The notes under the pieces are model-generated. The model did not search any database, had not been told where the DNA came from, and saw only the letters and a program-made list of their open reading frames with translations. Below, piece by piece: positions 50,311-58,496 of a stretch of DNA of 64,000 bases (its first letter is position 1; every line of letters starts with the position of its first letter). The stretch comes from JAWLBM01 sp041687675 (GTDB taxonomy: Bacteria; Pseudomonadota; Alphaproteobacteria; Rhizobiales; Pleomorphomonadaceae), in NCBI GenBank assembly GCA_041687675.1, contig JAWLBM010000022.1, positions 16,159 through 80,158 on the forward strand, written 5' to 3'. The translations under genes were made by a program, and so were the position numbers.

Positions 50311-50454
50311 AGTTCCTGTGTTCGGGAATACATACCTCCAAAGTTCGTTCCATTCACATGTGCTACGTTTTCCCGAATGTCAGCTCATGACGGCTTACGA
50401 CATCCCATGTCTGCCTCAGTCAGCCGAAGATACGTTGAAGCGGGGGACGAATTT

Positions 50455-52224
50455 ATGATGAACGAGACCTCCAATCCTCCGGCCACCCTCGCCGACGTCG
50501 CCGCGGCGATCAGGGTGATGGCCGACCTTTCGCCCGTAGAGCGGCGCGACCTCCTCTCCGCCCTGAGCCGCACCTGCGCCATCCTGCGGCGGCCGGCAGA
50601 GGCGGTGCCGGCGAACGTCCGCCAGCTCGGCCGCCTGTTCGACAGCCTCGCCCCGGTGGCGTTGGGGATCACGGCGAAGAGCCTCGCTAACATCCGCTCG
50701 GGCCTCTTCCGCGCGATCGAGTTGAGCGGGCTTGCGCCGATCCGGCGCAACCGGCGGGTCGCCTGGACGGGTCCGTGGGCGGAGCTTGACACGGCGGTCC
50801 GGGCGAAGGGCGAGAAGCTGCACCGGCTCACCATCCTCCGCCGCTTCGGGACCTGGTGCTGCGAGCGGGGCATCGGCCCGGCGGACGTCGACGACCTCGT
50901 GCTGGCGACCTTCGCGGAAGAAGATGAACAGACAGCGATCCGCCACCGCAACACCATCACCCGGGACATCGCGCGGCGCTGGAACGGTTTTGCGGCGGAG
51001 CGGCCGGAGCTCGGGCTGAAGCCGCTCGCCGTCCCCGACATCGTCCGCCGGCATCGACGCGTGCACCTCCAGAGCCTGCCGGACTCGTTCCGTTTGGCGC
51101 TTGATGAGTACCGGGCATTTCTTGAGTGCCGCGACCCGCTCGCGGAGCATGCGCGGGCGCGGCCGCTGCGGCCGGCCTCGGTCGAGAGCGCCTTGCAGGG
51201 GTTGCTGACGGTCGCCAACGCTGCGGTGGCGAGCGGAATCGACCCCGCCCGCATCACGTCTCCCGACGTCCTGACCGAGGTCGAGGTCGCGCGGGCGGCG
51301 CTCAAGGGTCTGCTTGCGCGCAGCGGGGGCAAGACCACTGGCGGTCTCGAGCGGACGAGAAAGATGCTGCTTGCCTATACCCGGTATCTCTACCGGGACG
51401 AGCCGGCGAAGATCACGCCTCTCAAGGCCGTGCTGGGCAGGGTGCCGCCGATGCGGGTCGGCATGACCGAGAAGAACGCGTTGCTCCTCCGCGAGACCGA
51501 TGATCCTGATGTTCGCGCCCGGCTTCTCGGTCTCCCCCGCCGCCTGCATGCGCGCGGGATGAAGCGGCTCGCCTCGGGCCAGCGCAGCGGCCTTGCCGAC
51601 GTCCAGACCGCCATCGCCATCGAGATCCTGCTGCTGCACGCGCTGCGCCGGCAGAACCTCGTCCACCTCAGCTGGTCGCGGCACATCGTCTGGTTCCCCG
51701 GTCAGAGGTCGCCGACCCGCCTGCTCATCCCCGGCGAGGAGATGAAGAACGGGGAGGAGATGACGCGGGAGATCGGGGAAAGCCTCGCCCGGATGCTGGT
51801 CGAGTACAGGCTGAAGGTGCTCCCGGCGGTGGTGGCCGGCGCGCCCGACGCCGTCTTCTGCCGCCCCGACGGGCGGCCGCTCTCCGGCGAGGCCCTCGTC
51901 CGGCGGATCCGGCTGGCGGTCTGGGAACTCGCCGGCATCAGGATGACGCCGCACCAGTTCCGTCATCTCTCGGCAGTGATGATCCTCGACGAGCAGCCGG
52001 AGGCCTACGAACTCGCCCGCGACCACCTCGGGCACGCGTCCTCCACGATCACCGCCCGCTACTACGCGGGCCGGCGGCCGCTCCAGGCGAGCCGCCTGTT
52101 CGCGAAGATCATCGAGCAGGCCCGCGCCGAGGGCGAGGCCGCCGGCCGGACCGTCCGGCGGAAGCGGAGCAAGGCGACCGCTCGCCCGACGAAGCGCAAG
52201 GCCAAGCCGGAGGAGGTGACATGA
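50455..52224 (+). CDS. Large tyrosine recombinase, first of an overlapping pair
   Basis: 589-aa site-specific recombinase/phage-integrase family protein. The catalytic domain is at the C-terminus: ALRRQNLVHLSW (first Arg), MTPHQFRHLSAVMIL (His-x-x-Arg), DHLGHASSTITARYYAG with the probable Tyr nucleophile, then a Lys/Arg-rich tail. The N-terminal 300 residues are two helical DNA-binding modules, longer than a standard XerC. Start chosen at 50455 with GGGGGA upstream; the frame is open from 50377. The stop overlaps the next recombinase by ATGA, so both are made together. Confidence 0.85.
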   Translation: MMNETSNPPATLADVAAAIRVMADLSPVERRDLLSALSRTCAILRRPAEAVPANVRQLGRLFDSLAPVALGITAKSLANIRSGLFRAIELSGLAPIRRNRRVAWTGPWAELDTAVRAKGEKLHRLTILRRFGTWCCERGIGPADVDDLVLATFAEEDEQTAIRHRNTITRDIARRWNGFAAERPELGLKPLAVPDIVRRHRRVHLQSLPDSFRLALDEYRAFLECRDPLAEHARARPLRPASVESALQGLLTVANAAVASGIDPARITSPDVLTEVEVARAALKGLLARSGGKTTGGLERTRKMLLAYTRYLYRDEPAKITPLKAVLGRVPPMRVGMTEKNALLLRETDDPDVRARLLGLPRRLHARGMKRLASGQRSGLADVQTAIAIEILLLHALRRQNLVHLSWSRHIVWFPGQRSPTRLLIPGEEMKNGEEMTREIGESLARMLVEYRLKVLPAVVAGAPDAVFCRPDGRPLSGEALVRRIRLAVWELAGIRMTPHQFRHLSAVMILDEQPEAYELARDHLGHASSTITARYYAGRRPLQASRLFAKIIEQARAEGEAAGRTVRRKRSKATARPTKRKAKPEEVT

Positions 52225-53279
52225 GCCCGGCCCGTCGCCGCCGCGACCGGCCGGCGAGCCTGCGGGTGGAGGAATGGCCGGAAGCGGACCGGGGGCTGTT
52301 CGAGGCGGCCTTCGCGCCGGGCGACGTGTTCGACCGCGGTCCGCTGGCGCACCACAAGGCCTCCAGCCAGTCCACGACCCGCTGGAGCTACGGTGCCTGG
52401 CTCGCCCATGTCGCGGCCGAGCACCCGGACCGGTTGGCGATGCCCCCGTCCGACCGGGCCGACCGCGCCACCCTCGCCGCCTTTGCCCGCCGCCTTGCCG
52501 CGGACGGCTCCACCCGGAACACGATCAATACTCACATGAGGGCGATCGCCCGGCTGCTGGGGGCCGGCGGCGACACCGGGATCAGTGCGCGGGTCCGCGG
52601 CCTTGCCGCGCTCGGCGCCACCCGGCGCAAGATCGCCGCCGAGATCGTGACCAGCGACGTGCTGATCGATCTCGGCCTCCGGCTGATGCGGGCCGCTCTG
52701 GAGTGCGCCCCGGCCAACCGGCGCGGCTGGGCCGAGGACTACCGCGACGGGCTGATCATCGCGCTCCTCGCCGCTGCCCCGCTCCGGCGGGCCAACTTCG
52801 CCGCCCTGCGGCTCGGGGAGGGGCTGCTCGTCAACGCCGACCGCATCCTCGTCTGCGTCGACCCGGAGTTCACCAAGAGCAAGCGGGGATGGGAGGGGGT
52901 GGTGCCGGCCGAACTCGACAGCTGGGTGCGGCTGTACCTCGACGAGGTCCGGCAGCGCCTGAAGGGCGCCGTCGGGTCCGACTACTTGTGGCCCTCCGCG
53001 CGAGGCCCGTACCTCACGGCCGACCGGGTCTACAACATCGTCGCCAGCCGCACCCAAGCCGAGTTCGGCTTCCCCCTCTCGCCGCACGACTTCCGCGACG
53101 CGGCCGCGACAACGATCGCACTCCATGCGCCGAAGCGGATCGCGATCGCCCGGGACCTGCTCGGGCACGCCGACGTCAAGACGACCCACCACCACTACAT
53201 CCGCTCCCGCGGGATCGCGACGTCGCGGGAGGTGGAGCGGATCTTAGACAGTATACGTGGACGCAAAGCCCGCGGATAG
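52221..53279 (+). CDS. Second tyrosine recombinase of the pair
   Basis: 352-aa tyrosine recombinase. N-terminal SAM-like core-binding domain (STTRWSYGAWLAHVAAEHPD... STRNTINTHMRAIARLLG), catalytic domain with APLRRANFAALRLG, SPHDFRDAAATTIA (His-x-x-Arg) and LGHADVKTTHHHYIRS with the probable Tyr. Coupled to the preceding 589-aa recombinase. The two are unlike each other in length and sequence, so they are not a simple duplication; a heteromeric recombinase, as in Tn554 TnpA/TnpB or RIT elements, is possible. Confidence 0.87.
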   Translation: MSPARRRRDRPASLRVEEWPEADRGLFEAAFAPGDVFDRGPLAHHKASSQSTTRWSYGAWLAHVAAEHPDRLAMPPSDRADRATLAAFARRLAADGSTRNTINTHMRAIARLLGAGGDTGISARVRGLAALGATRRKIAAEIVTSDVLIDLGLRLMRAALECAPANRRGWAEDYRDGLIIALLAAAPLRRANFAALRLGEGLLVNADRILVCVDPEFTKSKRGWEGVVPAELDSWVRLYLDEVRQRLKGAVGSDYLWPSARGPYLTADRVYNIVASRTQAEFGFPLSPHDFRDAAATTIALHAPKRIAIARDLLGHADVKTTHHHYIRSRGIATSREVERILDSIRGRKARG

Positions 53280-53634
53280 CTCTGGGAATCTACGCCGCCC
53301 TATACGGGGGGCCGGGCACGAAAGCACCGCACTCGAAATGCGGCATACTCGCAAGGATATCGGGGGTTCGCAGCCGGGTGAGCAAGATGACCATCCACGG
53401 GAAGAGATAGAACGCGTTCTGCGGCAGGATCGCAGGCATGGGCTCGACGCGCGCCTGCTCGTCGGTCGACCGGCGCGGGAAGGTCATGGCGATCGAGCCC
53501 CAGTCAGTGGTGACCGCGATGAAAGCGGAGCGGCGGCGATTCACAAGGGCGACACGCCGGCCAGCGCGTCGGGGATCAGTTCGACCGGGACGGATCGCGA
53601 TCACGGAGTTGCGTGGAGGGCGAGGTTCAGCCGC
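53280..53634. other. Gene-poor junction after the recombinase pair
   Basis: About 355 bp in which I see no convincing gene. A minus-strand open frame (53290-53604) reads VALVNRRRSAFIAVTTDWGS... AFYLFPWMVILLTRLRTP and could be a relic, but matches nothing I recognise. The composition shifts from the recombinase region to the cargo genes here, so it may contain the right end of the recombinase module. Confidence 0.3.
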
Positions 53635-54300
53635 TCACTCCCCCTCGATGAGCACTGGCCTCCCGTCCTCGCGCCATTCCGGCAGGCCGCCCTCGAGCCG
53701 CCGCGCGTTGAGCCCGTGCTTGCGCAGGGCGGCGACGGCCTGATGGGCGTAGACGCAGTAGGGGCCGCGGCAGTAGGCGACGATCTCGGCATCGGGCGAG
53801 AGCGTGGGGAGGATCTGCTCCAGCTCCGGCAGCGCCACGTTGCGCGCGCCCGGGATATGGCCTTCGGCGTATTCATCGGCAGGCCGGACGTCGAGCACGG
53901 TGACGGTGCCAACCGCGAGCCGCGCGGCCAGGTCGGCGCGGCTGACCGGCTCAGGAGCCTCCTCGCCGCCGGAGAGACCGCGCAGGATCCGCTCGACCTG
54001 CGCCAGGTTCCGCTCGGCGACGATGCGCAGGCGGTCCATCAGCTCCAGCGTCTTCGCATCGGTCAGGCGGTAGATCACCGACTTGCCGTCGCGGCGGCTG
54101 GTGACCAGCGCGGCGCGGCGCAACTGCTGGAGATGCTGCGAGCAGTTGGCGAGGGTAAGGCCGGTCTTCTCCGCTAGCGCCTCCACGCCGCGCTCGCCTT
54201 GCGCCAGCTGTTCGAGGATCGAAAGCCGCGCCGGCGCGGAGAGGGCGCGCGCGACGAGGGCGTACTCCTCGAGCAGGGCCATTTTCGGGCTGATTGACAC
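53635..54300 (-). CDS. ArsR-family regulator fused to a rhodanese domain
   Basis: 221 aa: ArsR winged helix (about residues 10-95, with Cys53 in the recognition helix TLANCSQHLQQL) and a C-terminal rhodanese domain (about 118-218, VLDVRPADEYAEGHIPGARN) whose active-site loop is YCRGPYC with Cys177 and Cys182. Rhodanese Cys accepts sulfane sulfur, so the protein could sense persulfides and release DNA; such sensing is known for the related single-domain BigR/SqrR group. The GTG start is supported by GGAGG 7 nt upstream. Divergent from the hydroxylase-MFS-DsrE operon, which it probably regulates. Confidence 0.88.
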   Translation of the reverse strand: MSISPKMALLEEYALVARALSAPARLSILEQLAQGERGVEALAEKTGLTLANCSQHLQQLRRAALVTSRRDGKSVIYRLTDAKTLELMDRLRIVAERNLAQVERILRGLSGGEEAPEPVSRADLAARLAVGTVTVLDVRPADEYAEGHIPGARNVALPELEQILPTLSPDAEIVAYCRGPYCVYAHQAVAALRKHGLNARRLEGGLPEWREDGRPVLIEGE

Positions 54301-54388
54301 CGGGCGCCTCCGGACGCTAGATCAGTCAAGTGATGACTTGAATGATAGCGGCGTCCACCGCACCCGACAAGCCCGAAGCCCAGACCCC

Positions 54389-55243
54389 ATGTCCGAGACC
54401 ATCCTTGCCGCCGAGCCGACGATCCGCCTTGCCGCGTTCCTGGGCGTCCTCGCGACCATGGCGCTTTGGGAAGTCGCGGCGCGGCGCAGGCGGCGGGAGA
54501 TCCCGCGCGTCATATGCTGGACGAACATTCTCGCGCTCGTGGTGCTCGACACCGCGATCCTGCGGCTGACCTTCCCGATCATCGCCGTCGGACTCGCCAT
54601 CATGGCCGAGGAGCACGGCTGGGGTCTTTTCAACACCATCGACGTCCCGGCCTGGGTGGCGGTCGTCGTTTCGATGCTGCTGCTCGACCTCTCGATCTAC
54701 CTCCAGCACGTGATATTCCACGCGGTACCGGGTCTTTGGCGGGTGCACCGGGTGCACCACCCCGATCTCGACTTCGACGCCACGACGGGCCTGCGCTTCC
54801 ATCCCGTCGAGACCCTGATCTCCATGGGGACCAAGCTCGCCGTGGTCGCGGCGCTCGGCCCGCCCGCCGTCGCGGTTCTGCTGTTCGAGGTGATCCTCAA
54901 CGCGACGGCGCTCTTCAACCACGCCAACATCGACTTGCCCCGCCCTGTCGACCGCATCCTGCGGTGGATTGTCGTGACGCCGGACATGCACCGCGTCCAC
55001 CATTCCGTCGATCCGCGCGAGACCAATTCCAACTACGGCTTCAACCTGCCCTGGTGGGACCGGCTCCTCGGCACCTATGCCGCCCAGCCCGCCAAGGGCC
55101 ACGATGGGATGGAGATCGGCATCGAGCAGTTCCGCACCCGCCGCGATCTCTGGCTCGACCGGATGCTGGTCCAGCCGCTGCGCGGCCCGGCGGGCGGCCA
55201 CGCGCTCGACCCGCGGGTCCCACCGAAGGAGCCCGCGGAATGA
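54389..55243 (+). CDS. Sterol desaturase/fatty acid hydroxylase family membrane protein
   Basis: 284-aa integral membrane diiron protein. Four to five hydrophobic segments, and the histidine boxes HVIFHAVPGLWRVHRVHH, HANID after NATALFN, and DMHRVHHSVDPRETNSNYG are all present, so it should bind two irons. Substrate unknown (lipid or other hydrophobic molecule). First gene of an operon with an MFS transporter (ATGA overlap) and a DsrE protein, opposite an ArsR-rhodanese regulator. Confidence 0.88.
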   Translation: MSETILAAEPTIRLAAFLGVLATMALWEVAARRRRREIPRVICWTNILALVVLDTAILRLTFPIIAVGLAIMAEEHGWGLFNTIDVPAWVAVVVSMLLLDLSIYLQHVIFHAVPGLWRVHRVHHPDLDFDATTGLRFHPVETLISMGTKLAVVAALGPPAVAVLLFEVILNATALFNHANIDLPRPVDRILRWIVVTPDMHRVHHSVDPRETNSNYGFNLPWWDRLLGTYAAQPAKGHDGMEIGIEQFRTRRDLWLDRMLVQPLRGPAGGHALDPRVPPKEPAE

Positions 55244-56547
55244 CTGCGGGCGACCTCCGGCACGGCATCCGCGAGAACGCGGGCCAGGTCTCGCACCAGC
55301 TCATCCAGGTGATGCTGGTGGGCCTCGCCATCGGCATAACGCGGACGGTGGTCCCGGCTCTGGCGGAGAGCGAGTTCGGCCTCGAGCGCGGGTCGTTCCT
55401 GCTGCTCGCCTCCTTCGTCGTGGCCTTCGGCGCGGTCAAGGCGGTGATGAACTTCGTCGCCGGCCGCTGGTCCGAGCGGATCGGCCGCAAGCGGGTGCTG
55501 GCCTTCGGCTGGGTCGTGGCTTTGCCGATCCCGGTGATGATCTGGCATGCGCCCGACTGGAGCTGGATCGTGGCCGCAACGGTGCTCCTCGGGGTCAACC
55601 AGGGCCTTTGCTGGTCGATGACCCAGACCGCCAAGCTCGACGTCACGCGCGCCGAGGAGCGCGGGCTGACGATGGGGCTGAACGAGTTCTCGGGCTATGT
55701 CGGCGTGGCGCTCGCCGGCATCCTGACCGCCTATGCGGCCGAGTGGCTTGGCGCGCGGACGGGGCTTCTGGTCTTCGGTCTGGCCGTGGTCGTAGTCGCG
55801 CTCGTGCTGACCGCTGTGTGGGTGAAGGACACGCTGCCCTGGGCCCGCGCCGAGAGCGCCGCACACAAGGCCGCGCCGCCGAAGAACCCGCCGCGCTACC
55901 CTGCGGGCGTCTCCGAGCACCCCACCACGGGCGAGGTGTTCGCCCTGATGAGCTGGCGCGACCGGCGCCTGTTCGCGATCAGCCAGGCGGGGCTCGTCGA
56001 GAAGTTCGTCGACGCGCTGGTCTGGGCGCTGTTCCCGGTCTTCCTCGTGGGCCGGGGCGCCAGCCTGACCGAGGTCGGCTGGATCGTCGGCGTCTACGGC
56101 TTCGTCTGGGGCGGCTCGCAGCTTGTCACCGGGCGTTTGTCGGACCATGTCGGCCGCTTCTGGCCGAACGTGCTCGGCATGTGGATCTGCGGCGCGGGCG
56201 TGGCGATGGTGGTGCTGGGCTCGGGCGCGCTCTGGTGGTCGGTCTCCGCCGGGGTGGCGGGCTTCGGCATGGCGCTCCTTTACCCGAACCTCTCGGCGGC
56301 GGTGGCCGACATCACGCCTCCCGCCTGGCGCGGCTCGGCGATCGGCATCTACCGCTTCTGGCGCGACCTCGGCTACGCCATCGGCGCGCTCGGCCTCGGC
56401 CTCGCCGCGAGCCTGACGGGGGCGGCGGAGGCCGCCTTCTGGTTCGTCGCGATCTCCATGTTCGTCTCGGGCGGCCTGCTCTACTGGCTCGCCGAGGAAA
56501 CCCATCCGCGGCTGAACCCCGCCAATCTCCCGGACGCCGATGCCTGA
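55240..56547 (+). CDS. MFS transporter
   Basis: 435-aa twelve-TM major facilitator. The loop 2-3 motif is NFVAGRWSERIGRKRVLAFG and the equivalent in the second half is VTGRLSDHVGRFWPNVLGMW; both are good MFS signatures. Substrate not deducible; in comparable sulfur-linked operons MFS proteins export or import small sulfur or organic compounds. Overlaps the upstream hydroxylase by four bases; the DsrE gene starts 71 bp later. Confidence 0.9.
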   Translation: MTAGDLRHGIRENAGQVSHQLIQVMLVGLAIGITRTVVPALAESEFGLERGSFLLLASFVVAFGAVKAVMNFVAGRWSERIGRKRVLAFGWVVALPIPVMIWHAPDWSWIVAATVLLGVNQGLCWSMTQTAKLDVTRAEERGLTMGLNEFSGYVGVALAGILTAYAAEWLGARTGLLVFGLAVVVVALVLTAVWVKDTLPWARAESAAHKAAPPKNPPRYPAGVSEHPTTGEVFALMSWRDRRLFAISQAGLVEKFVDALVWALFPVFLVGRGASLTEVGWIVGVYGFVWGGSQLVTGRLSDHVGRFWPNVLGMWICGAGVAMVVLGSGALWWSVSAGVAGFGMALLYPNLSAAVADITPPAWRGSAIGIYRFWRDLGYAIGALGLGLAASLTGAAEAAFWFVAISMFVSGGLLYWLAEETHPRLNPANLPDADA

Positions 56548-56618
56548 CGCCCCTGCCCGCTGCCTTGGCCTCCTGTCTGTCAGATCTCGAACCGCGCGCC
56601 CGGAATTGAGGACCGACG

Positions 56619-56972
56619 ATGAAGCACCTGATCCTGCTGAACGATCCGCCGTACGGCACCGAGCGCTGCTTCAACGGCCTGCGCATGGCCCACGCGCTGG
56701 CCAGGAACGACCCGGAGGCCGAGATCACCGTGTTCCTGATGGCCGACGCGGTGCTCTGCGCCAAGGCGGGGCAGAAGACGCCGGAGGGCTACTACAACCT
56801 CGAGCGCATGATCCGCCGCGTTCTCGCCGCGAAGGGCCGCGTCCTGATGTGCGGCACCTGCATGGACGCCCGTGGCCTCACCGAGGGTGATATGATGGAG
56901 GGGCCGACCCGCTCCAGCATGGACGAACTTGCGCAGGCGACGCTCGCTGCGGACAAGGTGCTGGTGTTCTGA
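56619..56972 (+). CDS. DsrE/DsrF-like sulfur-relay protein
   Basis: 117 aa, Rossmann-like DsrE fold: MKHLILLNDPPYGTERCFNG at the N-terminus, LMADAVLCAKAGQ in the middle and CGTCMDARG (Cys78, Cys81) near the C-terminal third, where the sulfur-carrying Cys of DsrE-type proteins lies. GAGGACGA is upstream of the ATG. With the ArsR-rhodanese protein it gives the operon a persulfide theme. Confidence 0.88.
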   Translation: MKHLILLNDPPYGTERCFNGLRMAHALARNDPEAEITVFLMADAVLCAKAGQKTPEGYYNLERMIRRVLAAKGRVLMCGTCMDARGLTEGDMMEGPTRSSMDELAQATLAADKVLVF

Positions 56973-57109
56973 TCCCCGAGGGCACTGTCGTAGCAAATCC
57001 GCTTGAGCAGGGCAGGGGGGGGCCACCTAGCCTCCCGGCATGCCCAAGCCCAGCCCGTTCCGCTACTTCAAGACCTCCTCCCAGATATCATCCCCCTGGC
57101 GGTGATGCT

Positions 57110-58275
57110 GTACGTCCGTTTCCCCCTGTCGCTGCTGCGCAGAGCACGCCGCTGGTCTCGCGCTCAGGTCGTCTGCTCGGGATGATTTCGACGCACTGGC
57201 GCACCCCCCACACTCCGGCCGAGAGTGATTTGTGGCGGCTGGATGTCCTGGCGCGGCAAGCAGCCGACCTGATCGAGCGGTCGCAAACCGAGGAGGCTTT
57301 GCGAAAGAGCGAGGCACGGCTCAGGCAAATCATCGACAATGCCAGGGAATACGCGATCATTACGCTGGACCGCGACGGCCGAATCACCAGTTGGAATGAC
57401 GGTGCGAGCCGCCTCCTCGGCTACGCGGAGGATGAAATTGTCGGCCAGCCTGGGGAAATCTTCTTCACGCCCGAAGACCGCGATGCGGGCGTATCGGCAG
57501 AGGAGATGCGCAAGGCGCGAGAAAGAGGGCGGGCCACCAACGAGCGCTGGCACATGCGCAAGGATGGCTCGCGCTTCTAGGGCTCGGGGGTCATGCTCCC
57601 GGTCAATGATGGCGAAGCGGGCAGCTTCCTGAAGATCTCTCGTGATGGCACAGAAGAGCGCCTGGCCGACCAGCGGCAGCAGCTTCTGACCGACGAGCTG
57701 AACCATCGGGTGAAGAACATGCTGGCGATGGTTCAGGGGATCGCGTCTCAAGTGCTGCGAACCCATAGTGTGGAGGAGGCACGGGAGAATCTCAGCCTCC
57801 GGCTACGGGCGCTCGCAGTCGGACACGAAGTGCTGACGCAAGAGCATTGGGCAGGTGCCGATCTTCGCCAGATCGCGACCAACGCGCTGGAGCCGTTCCG
57901 GACCGCCGGAGACGATCGCGTGCGGATCGGCGGGCCGAGTTTCTATCTTGCGCCGCAGCCGGCGCTTGCCCTCACGATGGATTTGCACGAACTGGCGACC
58001 AACGCGACGAAGTACGGCGCGCTGTCGAACGAGACGGGTCGCCTCGACGTGTCGTGGACGGTGGATGGTGACGAGGCAGCGGTCGTTCGCGGCTGCGCCT
58101 GCAGTGGCAGGAAACGGGAGGTCCGCCCGTTGCTGAACCGCAAAGCAGGGGATTTGGATCGCGACTGATCGAGCGCAGCCTTGGCCATGAACTTGGCGTG
58201 AAGTGGATCATTTATGCCCCCGAAGGCGTCATCTGCGCGTTGGACGGCCTCGCCGAGGAGTTTCGGCGGGGGGCC
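57110..58275 (+). pseudogene. Decayed GAF-PAS-HWE histidine kinase
   Basis: Three separate lesions. The N-terminal GAF domain is truncated: only its end (QSTPLVSRSGRLLGMISTHW) remains. After the PAS domain (57290-57570) a TAG at 57578-57580 replaces the Trp codon expected between RF and GSGVMLPV. The same frame then resumes with the HWE kinase H-box (TDELNHRVKNMLAMVQ) and N-box (MDLHELATNATKYG). Near 58085 a frameshift moves the last part (GFGSRLIERSLGHELGVKW, YAPEGVICALDG) to another frame. No intact product is possible. Confidence 0.85.
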
Positions 58276-58314
58276 GATCAGTCGCCCTTAGTTCAGACCA
58301 GCCGAAGGAGCGCC

Positions 58315-58496
58315 ATGCGGGGGGTCCATAAGAAGAACGAGACTGGCCGCATCGCGTTTCGTTGGTCGGTGGAACAAAACGCATCTGTCGAGCCAAGGTT
58401 CACGCTTTCCTGGCGGGAGAGTGGCGGCCCCTTGAGTCCGTCGCCAAGCGGTGCGGTGTCCCATGCCGCCGGCGCGAGCACTCGCAACATTCATCG
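58315..58496 (+). pseudogene. Remnant of a second HWE kinase ATP-binding domain
   Basis: In plus frame, residues NETGRIAFRWSVEQNASVEP and RFTLSWRESGGP follow the pattern of the segment just after the N-box of HWE kinases (compare NETGRLDVSWTVDGDEAAV in the preceding pseudogene). Neither the H-box nor the C-terminal end is present. It abuts the 3' end of the intact kinase on the opposite strand. Confidence 0.55.

Noticed and set aside
53290..53604. 104-aa minus-strand open frame
   Set aside because: No motif, no ribosome binding site and no partner gene; kept only as a note for the junction region.
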